From a virus: a DNA stretch of 46,896 bases. Below are positions 14,105-21,784 of the stretch, piece after piece. The notes below the pieces were generated by a model. It was not told the origin of the DNA. It saw nothing but the letters and a program-made list of their open reading frames with translations, and did not search any database. The position numbers and the translations under genes were made by a program. The stretch spans positions 1-46,896 of IMG/VR virus record IMGVR_UViG_3300023175_001362. The stretch is one strand, 5' to 3'. Numbering within the stretch: position 1 is the first letter of the stretch; each line of letters begins with the position of its first letter.

Positions 14105-14429
14105 CTTGCATCCTCTGTTCTATTAAACCTGGTTTTTTAGTAGCCAAGTGTGTTAAATTGTGACGTTGCAAAGTAGCACGGAGCTCATCACCGTACTGCT
14201 CTGCTTTTTGTAAGTCACTCTGTAGTTGTCCGTTTAGTTCACCAATACGAACATTTTCTTCCTGCAATGTTTTTACACTGGCTTCTGCTGTTTGTACAGC
14301 AACTTCCATTTTAGCAACATTTGCACGAGCTGTTTCTAAATCGCTTTGTAGTTTTTGTACATACATATAACCGCCGCCGGCTATACCTAATGCTACAAGA
14401 ACAAATGCAATTTTTAGTGAAGTAAACAT
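13998..14429 (-). CDS. Putative inner-membrane spanin (Rz-like)
   Basis: This 143-residue protein has a single N-terminal membrane anchor (residues about 5-25, IAFVLVALGIAGGGYMYV). A long coiled coil (26-92) follows, then the segment KKPGLIEQRMQGATNELWDD and a polar Ser/Thr/Asn tail. This N-in anchor plus periplasmic coiled coil is the i-spanin architecture. Its 3' end overlaps the lipoprotein gene by 107 bases. It follows the endolysin by ten bases. Together they would fuse inner and outer membranes in the last step of Gram-negative lysis. The ribosome-binding site is weak, which suggests coupling to the endolysin. Confidence 0.7.
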   Translation of the reverse strand: MFTSLKIAFVLVALGIAGGGYMYVQKLQSDLETARANVAKMEVAVQTAEASVKTLQEENVRIGELNGQLQSDLQKAEQYGDELRATLQRHNLTHLATKKPGLIEQRMQGATNELWDDLESITDPNTNNRVQSTDSGTTDSNSN

Positions 14430-14439
14430 AGTATATTAT

Positions 14440-15300
14440 TTAGCCTAATAATTCACCTAGTGTTGCAGGTCCGGCAATACCGTCTGCTACTAAATCGTTA
14501 GCGGCTTGCCATTCTTTAAGAGCACGTTCTGTACCTGGGCCAAACACACCGTCTGCACCAATACCTAGTGCTTCTTGCATTAGTTTAACACCTTCGCCTC
14601 TAGCACCTTTGCGTAGAACACCAATCTCATCTAAATCAAATGAATCATCTTCGTCGTCATCTTCTTGATGATTTTCTACTTCTGCACCCATTGCTTTCAA
14701 TGCTTCTTCCCAGTGATGAATACGATCTTCAAGACCGATGTAACCACCGTTGATTCGTTTTGTTAGAGTTTTAATATCTCCGCTATCTGCGTATTTGTTT
14801 AATCCGTTTGTGTCCCAATAGAACAATGCAGACTTAAGAGCTACTTCTTTATCTTCTGCAACAACGTCTGGATTCTCTAATACTTCAGGCAAGTCTGCCC
14901 ACTCGGAGAATTTAGTGTAGTTAGCACGACCAGTTAATTGAATTGGTCCTCTTCCTCTAAATCTCCAACCATCGCCAGAATCAGTATCGCCATTATCCAT
15001 GCGATTCGCATATACCACGTTTGCGATTTTTTCCGGCTGTCTGTGATATTCTTCTGCATCTCTTCCTGCCCTTACAAAATATTTCCCAAACACTGCATCA
15101 AGTGCTTTTGCACTATAGTTAAGATTTTCACTAAACACTCTCCATCCACCTGATTCGTGTCCACATTGTGCTAAGAAAGCGGCAATGCGTTGAGGTGTAT
15201 CAATCTCGTATTCTGGAAATACTTCATTCATTGCATCAACCCAGCCTTCAGGGTCTTTGCATCGCGGGAACAGTTCTGAGAACTGGTCAGATGTTAACAT
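14440..15300 (-). CDS. Endolysin: GH19 muramidase/chitinase-type domain plus peptidoglycan-binding domain
   Basis: This 286-residue protein has a glycoside hydrolase family 19 domain (about 1-205). The catalytic-Glu motif is AQCGHESGG (H48, E49), and the conserved NGDTDSGDGWRFRGRG is followed by IQLTGRANY (103-128). GH19 enzymes in phages cleave peptidoglycan glycan strands. After an acidic linker (about 207-222, EDDDEDDSFD) comes a PG_binding_1 repeat (about 225-286), with GARGEGVKLMQEALG and DGVFGPGTERALKEWQ. There is no signal peptide, so export needs a holin. It heads the lysis operon; AAGGA precedes the ATG. This is a confident assignment. Confidence 0.93.
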   Translation of the reverse strand: MLTSDQFSELFPRCKDPEGWVDAMNEVFPEYEIDTPQRIAAFLAQCGHESGGWRVFSENLNYSAKALDAVFGKYFVRAGRDAEEYHRQPEKIANVVYANRMDNGDTDSGDGWRFRGRGPIQLTGRANYTKFSEWADLPEVLENPDVVAEDKEVALKSALFYWDTNGLNKYADSGDIKTLTKRINGGYIGLEDRIHHWEEALKAMGAEVENHQEDDDEDDSFDLDEIGVLRKGARGEGVKLMQEALGIGADGVFGPGTERALKEWQAANDLVADGIAGPATLGELLG

Positions 15301-15333
15301 AAGTCATTTTCCTTATCTGCCAAAAAATTGGTC

Positions 15334-15525
15334 TTATTCGTTAGGGTTTACCCAATCTGGTCTAGACGCAAGTACTTCAGGTCTAAACAAGATTTTGTCG
15401 CATTTAGAACAAGTATAAACGGTTTTAATTCCGCCTTCCTTTGCACTAAAAGTTTGGCGAGCCTTTTTTGGCTCATTGCAAGATGCAAAATCTTCGCATT
15501 CTTCTGTTTCACGTATTAAGCTCAT
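15334..15525 (-). CDS. Small zinc-ribbon-like protein
   Basis: This 63-residue protein has two Cys pairs: C9 and C16 near the N-terminus and C39-x2-C42 in YTCSKCDKILF. This could form a small zinc ribbon, though the first pair has unusual spacing. The C-terminus is SRPDWVNPNE. A good AGGAG precedes the ATG, and the gene sits neatly between the endolysin and the 237-residue gene on the same strand, so I take it as real rather than the antisense frame over the same bases. Function is unknown. Confidence 0.6.
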   Translation of the reverse strand: MSLIRETEECEDFASCNEPKKARQTFSAKEGGIKTVYTCSKCDKILFRPEVLASRPDWVNPNE

Positions 15526-15534
15526 TTGCTACTC

Positions 15535-16248
15535 CTATATTCTTTCCACTACAAGCATGTGATCGTTCTGTTCTAAAGTAATTTTTTTACCATATTTTGT
15601 AGGATTATAATCTCCTATAAATTTAGTAAGATAAATTACTTCGCCAAAGTCTTTAACGTTTAACTGCTCAGTTAACGTATTTATCACTTCATCCTTTTTA
15701 CCAAAGTCTACGAACTTAAATCTTAAATTTTCAGCATACTTTTTTCTAAGTGTTAAAACATCGTCTAACATATCTACGTCTTCTACGTAACTGGTTGCAA
15801 AGAAATTTTTATAGTTTTCTGTTTGTACTTTAGAAGAAACCATTTCGTATTCTTCTTTAGTTTCAGGTACTTGTGCTTGTAAATTTTCGATTGTCGCTTC
15901 TTGACTTCTAAAGTTTTTATAATATCTAAATCTAAATGTATCTACTTTTGCAAGTTTACTTACACCGTCTAGCAGTTCTACAATGTTTTCACTGACGCCT
16001 TTTTCTCTTTGTAGTTCTACAAATACTTTATAGGTACCATCGCTTTGTTCGCCTGTAGTTTTATCGGCATCTAGTACAAATGGATATCCTTTTTCAATAA
16101 AGTTCATTAAGTCATCTGCTACATTGCCATCTAGGCAACTAAAACTAATAACAACTATATCTTGATCAGTTCCCATCTTACTTTTGAAACCGTCAATTTC
16201 GAAAAATTTACTAACTGTGTTTTTTAAATCATCTGCTTGAAGAGGCAT
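15535..16248 (-). CDS. Conserved hypothetical protein, 237 residues
   Basis: This acidic mixed alpha/beta protein begins MPLQADDLKNTVSKFFEIDG and has a central coiled segment (about 115-140, QEATIENLQAQVPETKEEYE). It has no Cys clusters, P-loop, membrane segment or signal peptide. GGAG lies seven bases before the ATG, and the upstream 175-residue gene ends four bases earlier, so the two form a pair. I do not recognise the family beyond a general impression that such proteins accompany structural genes in marine T4-like phages. No function is proposed. Confidence 0.5.
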   Translation of the reverse strand: MPLQADDLKNTVSKFFEIDGFKSKMGTDQDIVVISFSCLDGNVADDLMNFIEKGYPFVLDADKTTGEQSDGTYKVFVELQREKGVSENIVELLDGVSKLAKVDTFRFRYYKNFRSQEATIENLQAQVPETKEEYEMVSSKVQTENYKNFFATSYVEDVDMLDDVLTLRKKYAENLRFKFVDFGKKDEVINTLTEQLNVKDFGEVIYLTKFIGDYNPTKYGKKITLEQNDHMLVVERI

Positions 16249-16251
16249 CGT

Positions 16252-16779
16252 TTACTCCAAACCTAAATCTAAATCTGAATCTGGTGTTGCTTCGCTGGCT
16301 TGTGTTTCGGCTGTTTGTGCTTCTGCTTCAACATTGGGCTCAGCAGTTGTATCTGTAACTTGTTCTTTATAACCTGAATAGATGTCCATAATTAATTTTT
16401 TAGGCATTTGAATTTCAACAATCCAAATAGGGTTTCTATCTAGTTTGCCTTTTTTAGTACCAGGACGAATATCATCTGGCTTTTTAATTTTACGTGGTAC
16501 AATAATAGAATCTTTTTTGTATGAAACTTTACAATCGTAATCTAGCAAACGCTTGCCTCCCATAGGGTCGGGCATTTTTTCTTTAGGCCACATAAAAGAG
16601 CATGTTACCCAGTGTCTACCAAGTTCTGGACCGGCTACTAACTCACCGTCTTTCCAGTTATCATAAACATATAAGTCAAGTTCATCTAGCACACGCTCAA
16701 AGTCTTTTAGCACTTGGAACTGTGTATCGCTATCATAAATGTTTTCAATGTTTTTTACGATGTCAATTGTGTCTATCAT
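16252..16779 (-). CDS. Conserved hypothetical protein, 175 residues
   Basis: The N-terminal 145 residues look globular, with HWVTCSFMWPKEKMPDPMGG followed by a basic segment and WIVEIQMPKKLIMDIYSG. The last 30 residues are a low-complexity acidic tail of Glu, Ala, Thr and Asp ending DLDLGLE. AAAAGG precedes the ATG. A GATAAATA octamer (16809-16802) about 20 bases upstream suggests late transcription. It pairs with the 237-residue gene downstream. No catalytic motif is seen. A virion-assembly role is possible from expression class only. Confidence 0.5.
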   Translation of the reverse strand: MIDTIDIVKNIENIYDSDTQFQVLKDFERVLDELDLYVYDNWKDGELVAGPELGRHWVTCSFMWPKEKMPDPMGGKRLLDYDCKVSYKKDSIIVPRKIKKPDDIRPGTKKGKLDRNPIWIVEIQMPKKLIMDIYSGYKEQVTDTTAEPNVEAEAQTAETQASEATPDSDLDLGLE

Positions 16780-16801
16780 TCAAGGTACCTTTTGTTTAAT
16801 A

Positions 16802-16809
16802 TATTTATC
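16802..16809 (-). promoter_or_regulatory. Late-promoter-like octamer GATAAATA
   Basis: One base from the T4 late element TATAAATA, about 23 bases upstream of the ATG at 16779. It lies in the divergent region facing phoH. Confidence 0.5.
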
Positions 16810-16865
16810 TATTTGACAAGACAACGCAAAATTTTAAGTTGTAGTATTATATTGCTGTAACCTCG

Positions 16866-16900
16866 GTAAATACTTTAGTAATCCGCTAGAGAGATTACTA
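16866..16900 (+). promoter_or_regulatory. phoH leader: GTAAATAC element and 8-bp hairpin
   Basis: GTAAATAC (16866-16873) resembles the octamers upstream of late genes. It is followed by TAGTAATC (16876-16883), a 9-base loop and GATTACTA (16893-16900), a perfect 8-bp stem. The hairpin ends 11 bases before AAGGAG, so it should shape the 5' end of the mRNA without covering the ribosome-binding site. Confidence 0.4.
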
Positions 16901-16919
16901 TCCATAAAAGGAGAACTTA

Positions 16920-17654
16920 ATGGGTGCAAAACGAGCTCGCAAGAGTAATAAAAATCAAAACTTTTATCAAAACGTAGTACAAATTAACAATTACCTTCCA
17001 CAGAAAAAACAAGATGTAAAAATTATTCCAAGAAACAGACACCAAGAGGAATACACACTAAAACTTCTAGACAATTCTAAAAACATAGTGTTTGGTATCG
17101 GCCCTGCTGGTACTGGTAAAACTCTTATTGCTGTTCTTGCGGCAATTAAAGCATTTAAAGAAGGTGATGTAGATCGAATCGTAGTGACACGGCCAGCAGT
17201 ATCTGTTGACGAGGATCTAGGATTTTTACCAGGAACGCTAGAACAGAAAATGGCTCCTTGGACAAGACCTATTTTTGATGTGTTAAGAGAGTACTTTTCT
17301 GCTAACGAGATAGAAGGTATGATTGCAGAAGGAGTGGTAGAAATTGCTCCACTTGCATACATGAGAGGAAGAACTTTCAAAAGGTCATTTATTATTGCAG
17401 ATGAAATGCAAAATGCTACACCTAATCAAATGAAAATGCTTTTAACTAGATTAGGCGAAGAAAGTAAAATGGCCGTCACAGGAGACCTTGCTCAAGCAGA
17501 TAGACTAAAAGACAATGGACTTATTGACTTTGTAAATCAACTGCAAGAAAAGGCTCACGAAACATCTCACTTAGATATTGTGGAATTTTATCATAAGGAT
17601 ATTGAACGCCACGAAGCAGTAAGTGAAGTATTAAAAATTTACGGGGATTATTAA
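16920..17654 (+). CDS. phoH: PhoH-like P-loop ATPase
   Basis: This 244-residue protein contains a PhoH domain, with Walker A GPAGTGKT (61-68) and Walker B IIADEMQNATP (158-168). The LTRLGEESKMAVTGDLAQ segment is the sensor-like part typical of PhoH. The N-terminal 40 residues are basic and Asn-rich. PhoH proteins are ATPases of poorly defined role, linked to phosphate starvation in bacteria and very common in marine phages. It is one of only two plus-strand genes in the window. The AAAAGGAG site supports the ATG. A hairpin follows the stop as a terminator. Confidence 0.93.
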   Translation: MGAKRARKSNKNQNFYQNVVQINNYLPQKKQDVKIIPRNRHQEEYTLKLLDNSKNIVFGIGPAGTGKTLIAVLAAIKAFKEGDVDRIVVTRPAVSVDEDLGFLPGTLEQKMAPWTRPIFDVLREYFSANEIEGMIAEGVVEIAPLAYMRGRTFKRSFIIADEMQNATPNQMKMLLTRLGEESKMAVTGDLAQADRLKDNGLIDFVNQLQEKAHETSHLDIVEFYHKDIERHEAVSEVLKIYGDY

Positions 17655-17659
17655 AAAAT

Positions 17660-17690
17660 AAGGAGTAGTTTTTGCTACTCCTTTTATTTT
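17660..17690. terminator. Bidirectional terminator between phoH and thyX
   Basis: AAGGAGTAG (17660-17668), a six-base loop and CTACTCCTT (17675-17683) form a 9-bp stem. It is followed by TTATTTTA on the plus strand and by TTATTTTTTAA on the minus strand, so it can end both converging transcripts. Confidence 0.8.
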
Positions 17691-18351
17691 ACAGCTCGTC
17701 TGCGAGCGGAAAGATCTCTGCGATAACCTTAGCACAGGCATGAGCAATTTCCATATGCTCTTTTTGTGTGCCGTTAGCACCACGTAGTTCGATGTAGTGA
17801 ACCCAACTGCGTAGTGTACCATTCATGTATAGTCGTGTTTTAGTAAGTCCTTCTGGAAGTACTTTACGTGCTTGCTCTTTAGCAATGCCATTTGCTAATG
17901 CCCAGTCATAAACTTCCTTAGACATCCATAACACTCTACGTTGGTGCCTTTCCCATTCACGTTGTAATTCTACATTGTCTACTTCGATCGAGTTTTGTCT
18001 GTTCTTTTCGTCTTGTAGTCGTGCTTCTGAAATTTCAAACATATCGCCCATGTCTTCGGGGTTAGCATAACGTTGTGAAAATTCTTGGAAAGAGAACGAG
18101 CGGTGACGCACAATTTGATGAGCAATGTCACGAGTAGTATCAATTTCTAAACAAGCACTGACCATTTCTAATGGTGACCAGTGAGCGTGTTTAATTAGAT
18201 ACTTAATAAGTTTTTCACTAGTTTCTTTATTCATTTGATTGCTTGGGTTAGAGACCCTAGCACAGAACGCAATTAGCTCTTGTGCATTATGTAGTCCTTC
18301 TGCTTTAAACTCTTCTGAAGGTTGCGAGTAAGATACTAGTTTTACGTTCAT
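17689..18351 (-). CDS. thyX: Flavin-dependent thymidylate synthase ThyX
   Basis: I place the start at the ATG at 18351 (220 residues). GGAG lies six bases upstream, and the ATG overlaps the stop of the halogenase gene (ATGA). The in-frame ATG at 18363 would put that Shine-Dalgarno inside the coding region. The signature RHRSFSFQEFSQRY (82-95) matches the ThyX RHRxxSxxxxSxR motif that binds FAD and dUMP. Length is normal. ThyX converts dUMP to dTMP using methylenetetrahydrofolate and reduced FAD, here supplying dTTP for an AT-rich genome. It is the last gene of the gp44-ferredoxin-2OG-halogenase operon and ends at the shared terminator. Confidence 0.95.
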   Translation of the reverse strand: MNVKLVSYSQPSEEFKAEGLHNAQELIAFCARVSNPSNQMNKETSEKLIKYLIKHAHWSPLEMVSACLEIDTTRDIAHQIVRHRSFSFQEFSQRYANPEDMGDMFEISEARLQDEKNRQNSIEVDNVELQREWERHQRRVLWMSKEVYDWALANGIAKEQARKVLPEGLTKTRLYMNGTLRSWVHYIELRGANGTQKEHMEIAHACAKVIAEIFPLADEL

Positions 18352-19844
18352 ATTTTTCTCCATTCTAATTCACGTTCATCCATACTTAAATTTAGATATA
18401 ATGCAAAGTTTTCTATTGCTTCGTCGTGGCTGATAGTTGCAGGTTTTTCATATCCTATTTTTACAACATCCTTCCAATCATCTAAAATTTTCTTTGCTGT
18501 TTCTTTATCAATGTGCTTGTTAGCACCAATTGTTTTTTCAATTTGCATTAACCAGCATAACCAGTTTGCACCGCCAAAAAAGAATCCTTTTCCATCATTT
18601 GGTAATTTTTCTCCACGTTCGATTAATCCTTTATACCATTTATGTGCTTCGCACATTACATGATTTTCTTTTACATAATTCCAAAATGGAGTATCAAAGT
18701 CTGTGTATGCATAATGCATATTGATAAAGTCAATAGCATCTTCATATACTGCCATCATAATAGCATTAAACATATTCACGTCTGCTTGATTGTACCACTT
18801 CTGCCTAATACGTGCGGCCAATTCGTAAATTGATGTTGTAATGCCTGCAAGGCCTGTACTTTCTAACGGTTCAATAAATCCTGCACTTAGTCCGATAGCA
18901 ACTACATTGCCTTCCCACATATTTTTATTGTAGTAAGGAGTCCAATCAATTAGTTTACAATCTTCTGGACTAATTCTGTTATCCCAATATTCGCAAAAAT
19001 AACGTTTTGCTTCTTCGGGATCTGTTACACTGCGATTAAAAACTAAGCCAGAACCAATACGCTCTTGAACAGGAATATTCCAAACCCAGCCGTGATCAAC
19101 TGCTTCGCTTACAACGTAAGGATGTCTTTCTCTATTAATATCTTTATAAGGAACACGGCCAGCTACTGCTGTGTCGCAGAATAATCTTCCTTTTAAATCT
19201 ACACGATCTGGATTCTGTTGTAGTAGTTGTCTAAATCCTGTACAGTCTACAAACAAATCTCCTGAAATATTTCGTCCGTTTTTCAAGTCAATACTTGTAA
19301 TAAACCCGTCGTTGGAACGATTAATATTAATCATTTCGCTTTTAATAATAGTAATTTTACCTTCTAGTTGCTTTTGCATCCAAACAACAAGTTTACTAGC
19401 ATCAACATGCTGTGCATAAGATTGCAAGTTTTGTGTATCAACTCTATTTTCTACACTAATATTAAAAAATGCACCCAGCTCTTGAAAACCTTCGTCCTGA
19501 TAATGAGTCCATGCTTCATACATTGAACTATCGTATTCTGGATATTCTTTGTTTAGTAAAAAAGGATGCCAAACTAGATTATCCTTTTTACCCCAGTTTG
19601 GAAAAAGTATGCCTGATTTATGTGTAGCACCTACTTCGTTAAACCACTCATCTGTTTTAAAGCCGCAACGTTTTAAAAACTTATCAAAAAACAATAATGT
19701 GCCTTCGCCGACGCCTACTGGACTTCCGACTTCTTTATCTACAAGTGTAACATTAACATCTAAGTTACGTGCTAAAAACGCCGCACTAAACCATGCACTT
19801 GTGCCACCTCCTACAATTACTATATCATTTACTTCTCTAAACAT
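18348..19844 (-). CDS. prnA: Flavin-dependent tryptophan halogenase family protein
   Basis: This 498-residue protein has the usual length for PrnA/RebH-type halogenases. The N-terminal FAD-binding motif is GGGTSAW (12-18). K76 in GATHKSG aligns with the catalytic lysine of PrnA, WVWNIP (253-258) is the WxWxIP signature that blocks monooxygenase activity, and EPLESTG (325-331) holds the conserved Glu-Ser pair. All the residues expected for HOCl-dependent chlorination or bromination appear intact. The substrate need not be free tryptophan. Reduced FAD must be supplied by a reductase, and none is in the window. The gene overlaps the 2OG oxygenase upstream by 8 bases and thyX downstream by 4. Confidence 0.9.
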   Translation of the reverse strand: MFREVNDIVIVGGGTSAWFSAAFLARNLDVNVTLVDKEVGSPVGVGEGTLLFFDKFLKRCGFKTDEWFNEVGATHKSGILFPNWGKKDNLVWHPFLLNKEYPEYDSSMYEAWTHYQDEGFQELGAFFNISVENRVDTQNLQSYAQHVDASKLVVWMQKQLEGKITIIKSEMININRSNDGFITSIDLKNGRNISGDLFVDCTGFRQLLQQNPDRVDLKGRLFCDTAVAGRVPYKDINRERHPYVVSEAVDHGWVWNIPVQERIGSGLVFNRSVTDPEEAKRYFCEYWDNRISPEDCKLIDWTPYYNKNMWEGNVVAIGLSAGFIEPLESTGLAGITTSIYELAARIRQKWYNQADVNMFNAIMMAVYEDAIDFINMHYAYTDFDTPFWNYVKENHVMCEAHKWYKGLIERGEKLPNDGKGFFFGGANWLCWLMQIEKTIGANKHIDKETAKKILDDWKDVVKIGYEKPATISHDEAIENFALYLNLSMDERELEWRKI

Positions 19845-20472
19845 TATTATCTCTCAAAATAGGGTGATCAAAAACAGTTAAATTAACTGCTACTGTACAT
19901 CTTAATTTATCGCTTTCTTGTTGTTTCACATAGTGATTTAAGTAAGGAGGGAACCAAATAATTTCTCCTTCTTTTGCTCTTAGAGCAACATCTAAATCAT
20001 TACAATAACTAGGTAGGTCAGCGTGGTTCATTGTAGGCCAAGTAGATCTAATGAGGGCCGCCTGTGGGTTTGTAAAATTAGTTGTTTGGTGTTCGTCGTC
20101 TAGCAGTACATAATGCACTCCGCTCCATGTAATTTGTAAAGGACCGCCTACATGATCGTGCATATGTTGCCAACCGCCTTTGCGACTAAAATTGTACCAT
20201 GTATCTAAGTTAACATGCCAATTAACATTTTCACTAAACCCAAGATCTTGTAACAGTTCTAATATGTTATCTTGATACAACGGATTGACAAAACTAGGAT
20301 CTAACGAGTTAGATTTATCTTCATAGTCTGTATATACTTCTGTACCAATTAGATTTGTTTCAAAGTCATCACCTGGATAAACTTCATCCATTAGATACTT
20401 TTTAATTTTATCGTGGTTCTTTACTGTTTGTTTAACAATAGGAACTTGAAACAATCCTATTTTTTCGCCCAT
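19837..20472 (-). CDS. 2-oxoglutarate/Fe(II)-dependent oxygenase-like protein
   Basis: This 211-residue protein resembles the TIGR02466-type oxygenases common in marine phages. A likely iron-binding cluster is QHMHDHVGG (H103, H105, H107), with the distal His at 180 in PPYLNHYV. R191 in DKLRCTVAVN could bind 2-oxoglutarate. The WSGVHYVLL strand fits the double-stranded beta-helix fold. The substrate is unknown; such enzymes hydroxylate proteins, nucleic acids or small molecules. It lies between ferredoxin and halogenase genes, sharing a base with the former (TAATG) and eight with the latter. The fold call is good, but the exact ligands need structural modelling. Confidence 0.75.
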   Translation of the reverse strand: MGEKIGLFQVPIVKQTVKNHDKIKKYLMDEVYPGDDFETNLIGTEVYTDYEDKSNSLDPSFVNPLYQDNILELLQDLGFSENVNWHVNLDTWYNFSRKGGWQHMHDHVGGPLQITWSGVHYVLLDDEHQTTNFTNPQAALIRSTWPTMNHADLPSYCNDLDVALRAKEGEIIWFPPYLNHYVKQQESDKLRCTVAVNLTVFDHPILRDNNV

Positions 20473-20816
20473 TAATCTTCTCCGGGCTTATCACTGAAGT
20501 AGTTTTCTAATTTGTCAGGTACTCCGTCAAATTCTTCCCACTCTGGCAATGGGTCTTTTTTAATTGTAATGTTTGGCCATTCGTTTGAATATTTTAAATT
20601 TAGTAGTTCCCACTTTTCTCTTTCACCGTCTTCCAATGCATTGTCTGGAAGGATAGCATCGGCAGGACATTCGGGCTCGCATACGCCACAATCAATACAT
20701 TCGTCTGGATTGATTACAAGCATATTTTCGCCTTCGTAAAAACAGTCTACTGGGCAAACTTCAACACAGTCTGTATGCTTACATTTAATACAGTTGTCTG
20801 TAACATAATATGGCAT
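20472..20816 (-). CDS. fdxA: FdxA-type 7Fe-8S ferredoxin
   Basis: This 114-residue protein is very close in pattern to bacterial FdxA/Azotobacter ferredoxin I. C9, C17 and C50 would bind a [3Fe-4S] cluster, and C21, C40, C43 and C46 a [4Fe-4S] cluster. The extra C12 and C25 match the family's additional cysteines. The C-terminal extension includes the [21 protein letters not shown] segment typical of the proteobacterial proteins. It is full length, so it is probably functional and acquired from a bacterium. Within the gp44-to-thyX operon it could supply electrons to a flavin- or iron-dependent enzyme. That partner is inferred only from position. Confidence 0.93.
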   Translation of the reverse strand: MPYYVTDNCIKCKHTDCVEVCPVDCFYEGENMLVINPDECIDCGVCEPECPADAILPDNALEDGEREKWELLNLKYSNEWPNITIKKDPLPEWEEFDGVPDKLENYFSDKPGED

Positions 20817-21721
20817 TATAACCTCGCTAATCTAATTAGTACTGCGGCTAAGTTAATCTCCGGATCTACAACTAGTGTGTGATCAACTAGGCCTTGTTTA
20901 ATAATTAGCACCGCTTGGTCTGGATCCGGAAACAATTCGATATTGTCATACAACCAACGATACACTTCTTCCATTTCTTCTGGACGAATAGCACCACAAA
21001 GTAATTTACGTGCTTCTTGAATCTTACCTGCTTTGAACAGTTCAACCATGTCCAGCTTCCAGTCACTCTCGCCTGTATCACCTTCGTTAGGCTTATTCAA
21101 CACACCATCAACACTATTCATTTGTACGGTGTTGATACACTTACGCAAATCTGGGTAGGTTGCTTTTACATAAGTGTCTAACGTGTCCAAGTCCGGCGTA
21201 ACACCTTCCGTAATGAGGATCTCTGCGACTCGAGCTGTAAACTCAGTTTGGTCAATCTTAGCAATATGGAAGCCTTGACAACGACTGTGAATAGCAGGAA
21301 TAATCCTATTTGGATAGTTACAAGTAAGAATGAACCTAGCAGTAGTATGGTATTCTTCCATAACTCCGCGGAGTGCCGCTTGTGCGTTAGGTGAAAGATA
21401 GTCCGCCTCATCTAATAATACAACCTTGAAATCCCCAAATGGGATCATCTGTACGAAGTTTACAATCTTATCACGAACATCATCTACTGAGTTTGTTCGC
21501 GATGCGTTAATTTCTAATATGTCTAAATCGTTGACGTCTAACTCGTTGAATAACAGTTTTGCCAACGTTGTTTTTCCGATGCCAGCATTGCCTGAAAACA
21601 GTAAGTGCGGGATTGTTTTGTCTTTGATCCAAGTTTTTACCTGTGCTTTTTGTGCTTCATCACGAAATACGTAGCCGTCTACTGTTTTCGGACGATATTT
21701 TTCTACCCATAATTCTTTCAT
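20816..21721 (-). CDS. 44: Sliding-clamp loader large subunit (T4 gp44-like)
   Basis: This 301-residue AAA+ protein has Walker A GNAGIGKT (44-51) and Walker B VVLLDEAD (100-107). SRCQG (146-150) is the SRC arginine-finger motif of clamp loaders, and the [16 protein letters not shown]-terminus is typical of RFC small subunits and gp44. T4 gp44 has 319 residues. With gp62 it opens the gp45 clamp and loads it at primer ends. Neither gp62 nor gp45 is in the window. The gene heads an operon with its own sigma70-like promoter inside a long dyad. AAGGAG lies 11 bases before the ATG, inside the dyad. Confidence 0.93.
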   Translation of the reverse strand: MKELWVEKYRPKTVDGYVFRDEAQKAQVKTWIKDKTIPHLLFSGNAGIGKTTLAKLLFNELDVNDLDILEINASRTNSVDDVRDKIVNFVQMIPFGDFKVVLLDEADYLSPNAQAALRGVMEEYHTTARFILTCNYPNRIIPAIHSRCQGFHIAKIDQTEFTARVAEILITEGVTPDLDTLDTYVKATYPDLRKCINTVQMNSVDGVLNKPNEGDTGESDWKLDMVELFKAGKIQEARKLLCGAIRPEEMEEVYRWLYDNIELFPDPDQAVLIIKQGLVDHTLVVDPEINLAAVLIRLARL

Positions 21722-21731
21722 ATCAAGAGAA

Positions 21732-21780
21732 ACTCCTTATTATCATTATGTATTTTAACATAGTAACAATAAGGAGTCAA
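21732..21780 (-). promoter_or_regulatory. Promoter of the gp44 operon embedded in a 20-bp dyad
   Basis: TTGACT (21780-21775), 17 bases, then TAAAAT (21757-21752). The arms 21777-21758 and 21751-21732 form a near-perfect 20-bp inverted repeat (two G-U pairs and one mismatch as RNA). The -10 hexamer is exactly the loop, and the gp44 Shine-Dalgarno AAGGAG lies in the distal arm. RNA started here lacks the first arm; read-through RNA from mazG would contain the whole hairpin. Confidence 0.75.
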
Positions 21781-21784
21781 GTGT

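Noticed and set aside
15328-15519. Plus-strand frame opposite the small zinc-ribbon gene
   Set aside because: No ribosome-binding site, opposite to all neighbours, and the minus-strand frame has AGGAG and fits the operon spacing.
16813-16850. TTGACA (16813-16818) and TATTAT (16845-16850) as a sigma70 promoter for phoH
   Set aside because: The spacing is 26 bases, far from 17; not a usable pair.
18352-18363. ThyX start at 18363
   Set aside because: The Shine-Dalgarno GGAG would be inside the coding sequence; the ATG at 18351 is properly spaced and overlaps the halogenase stop.
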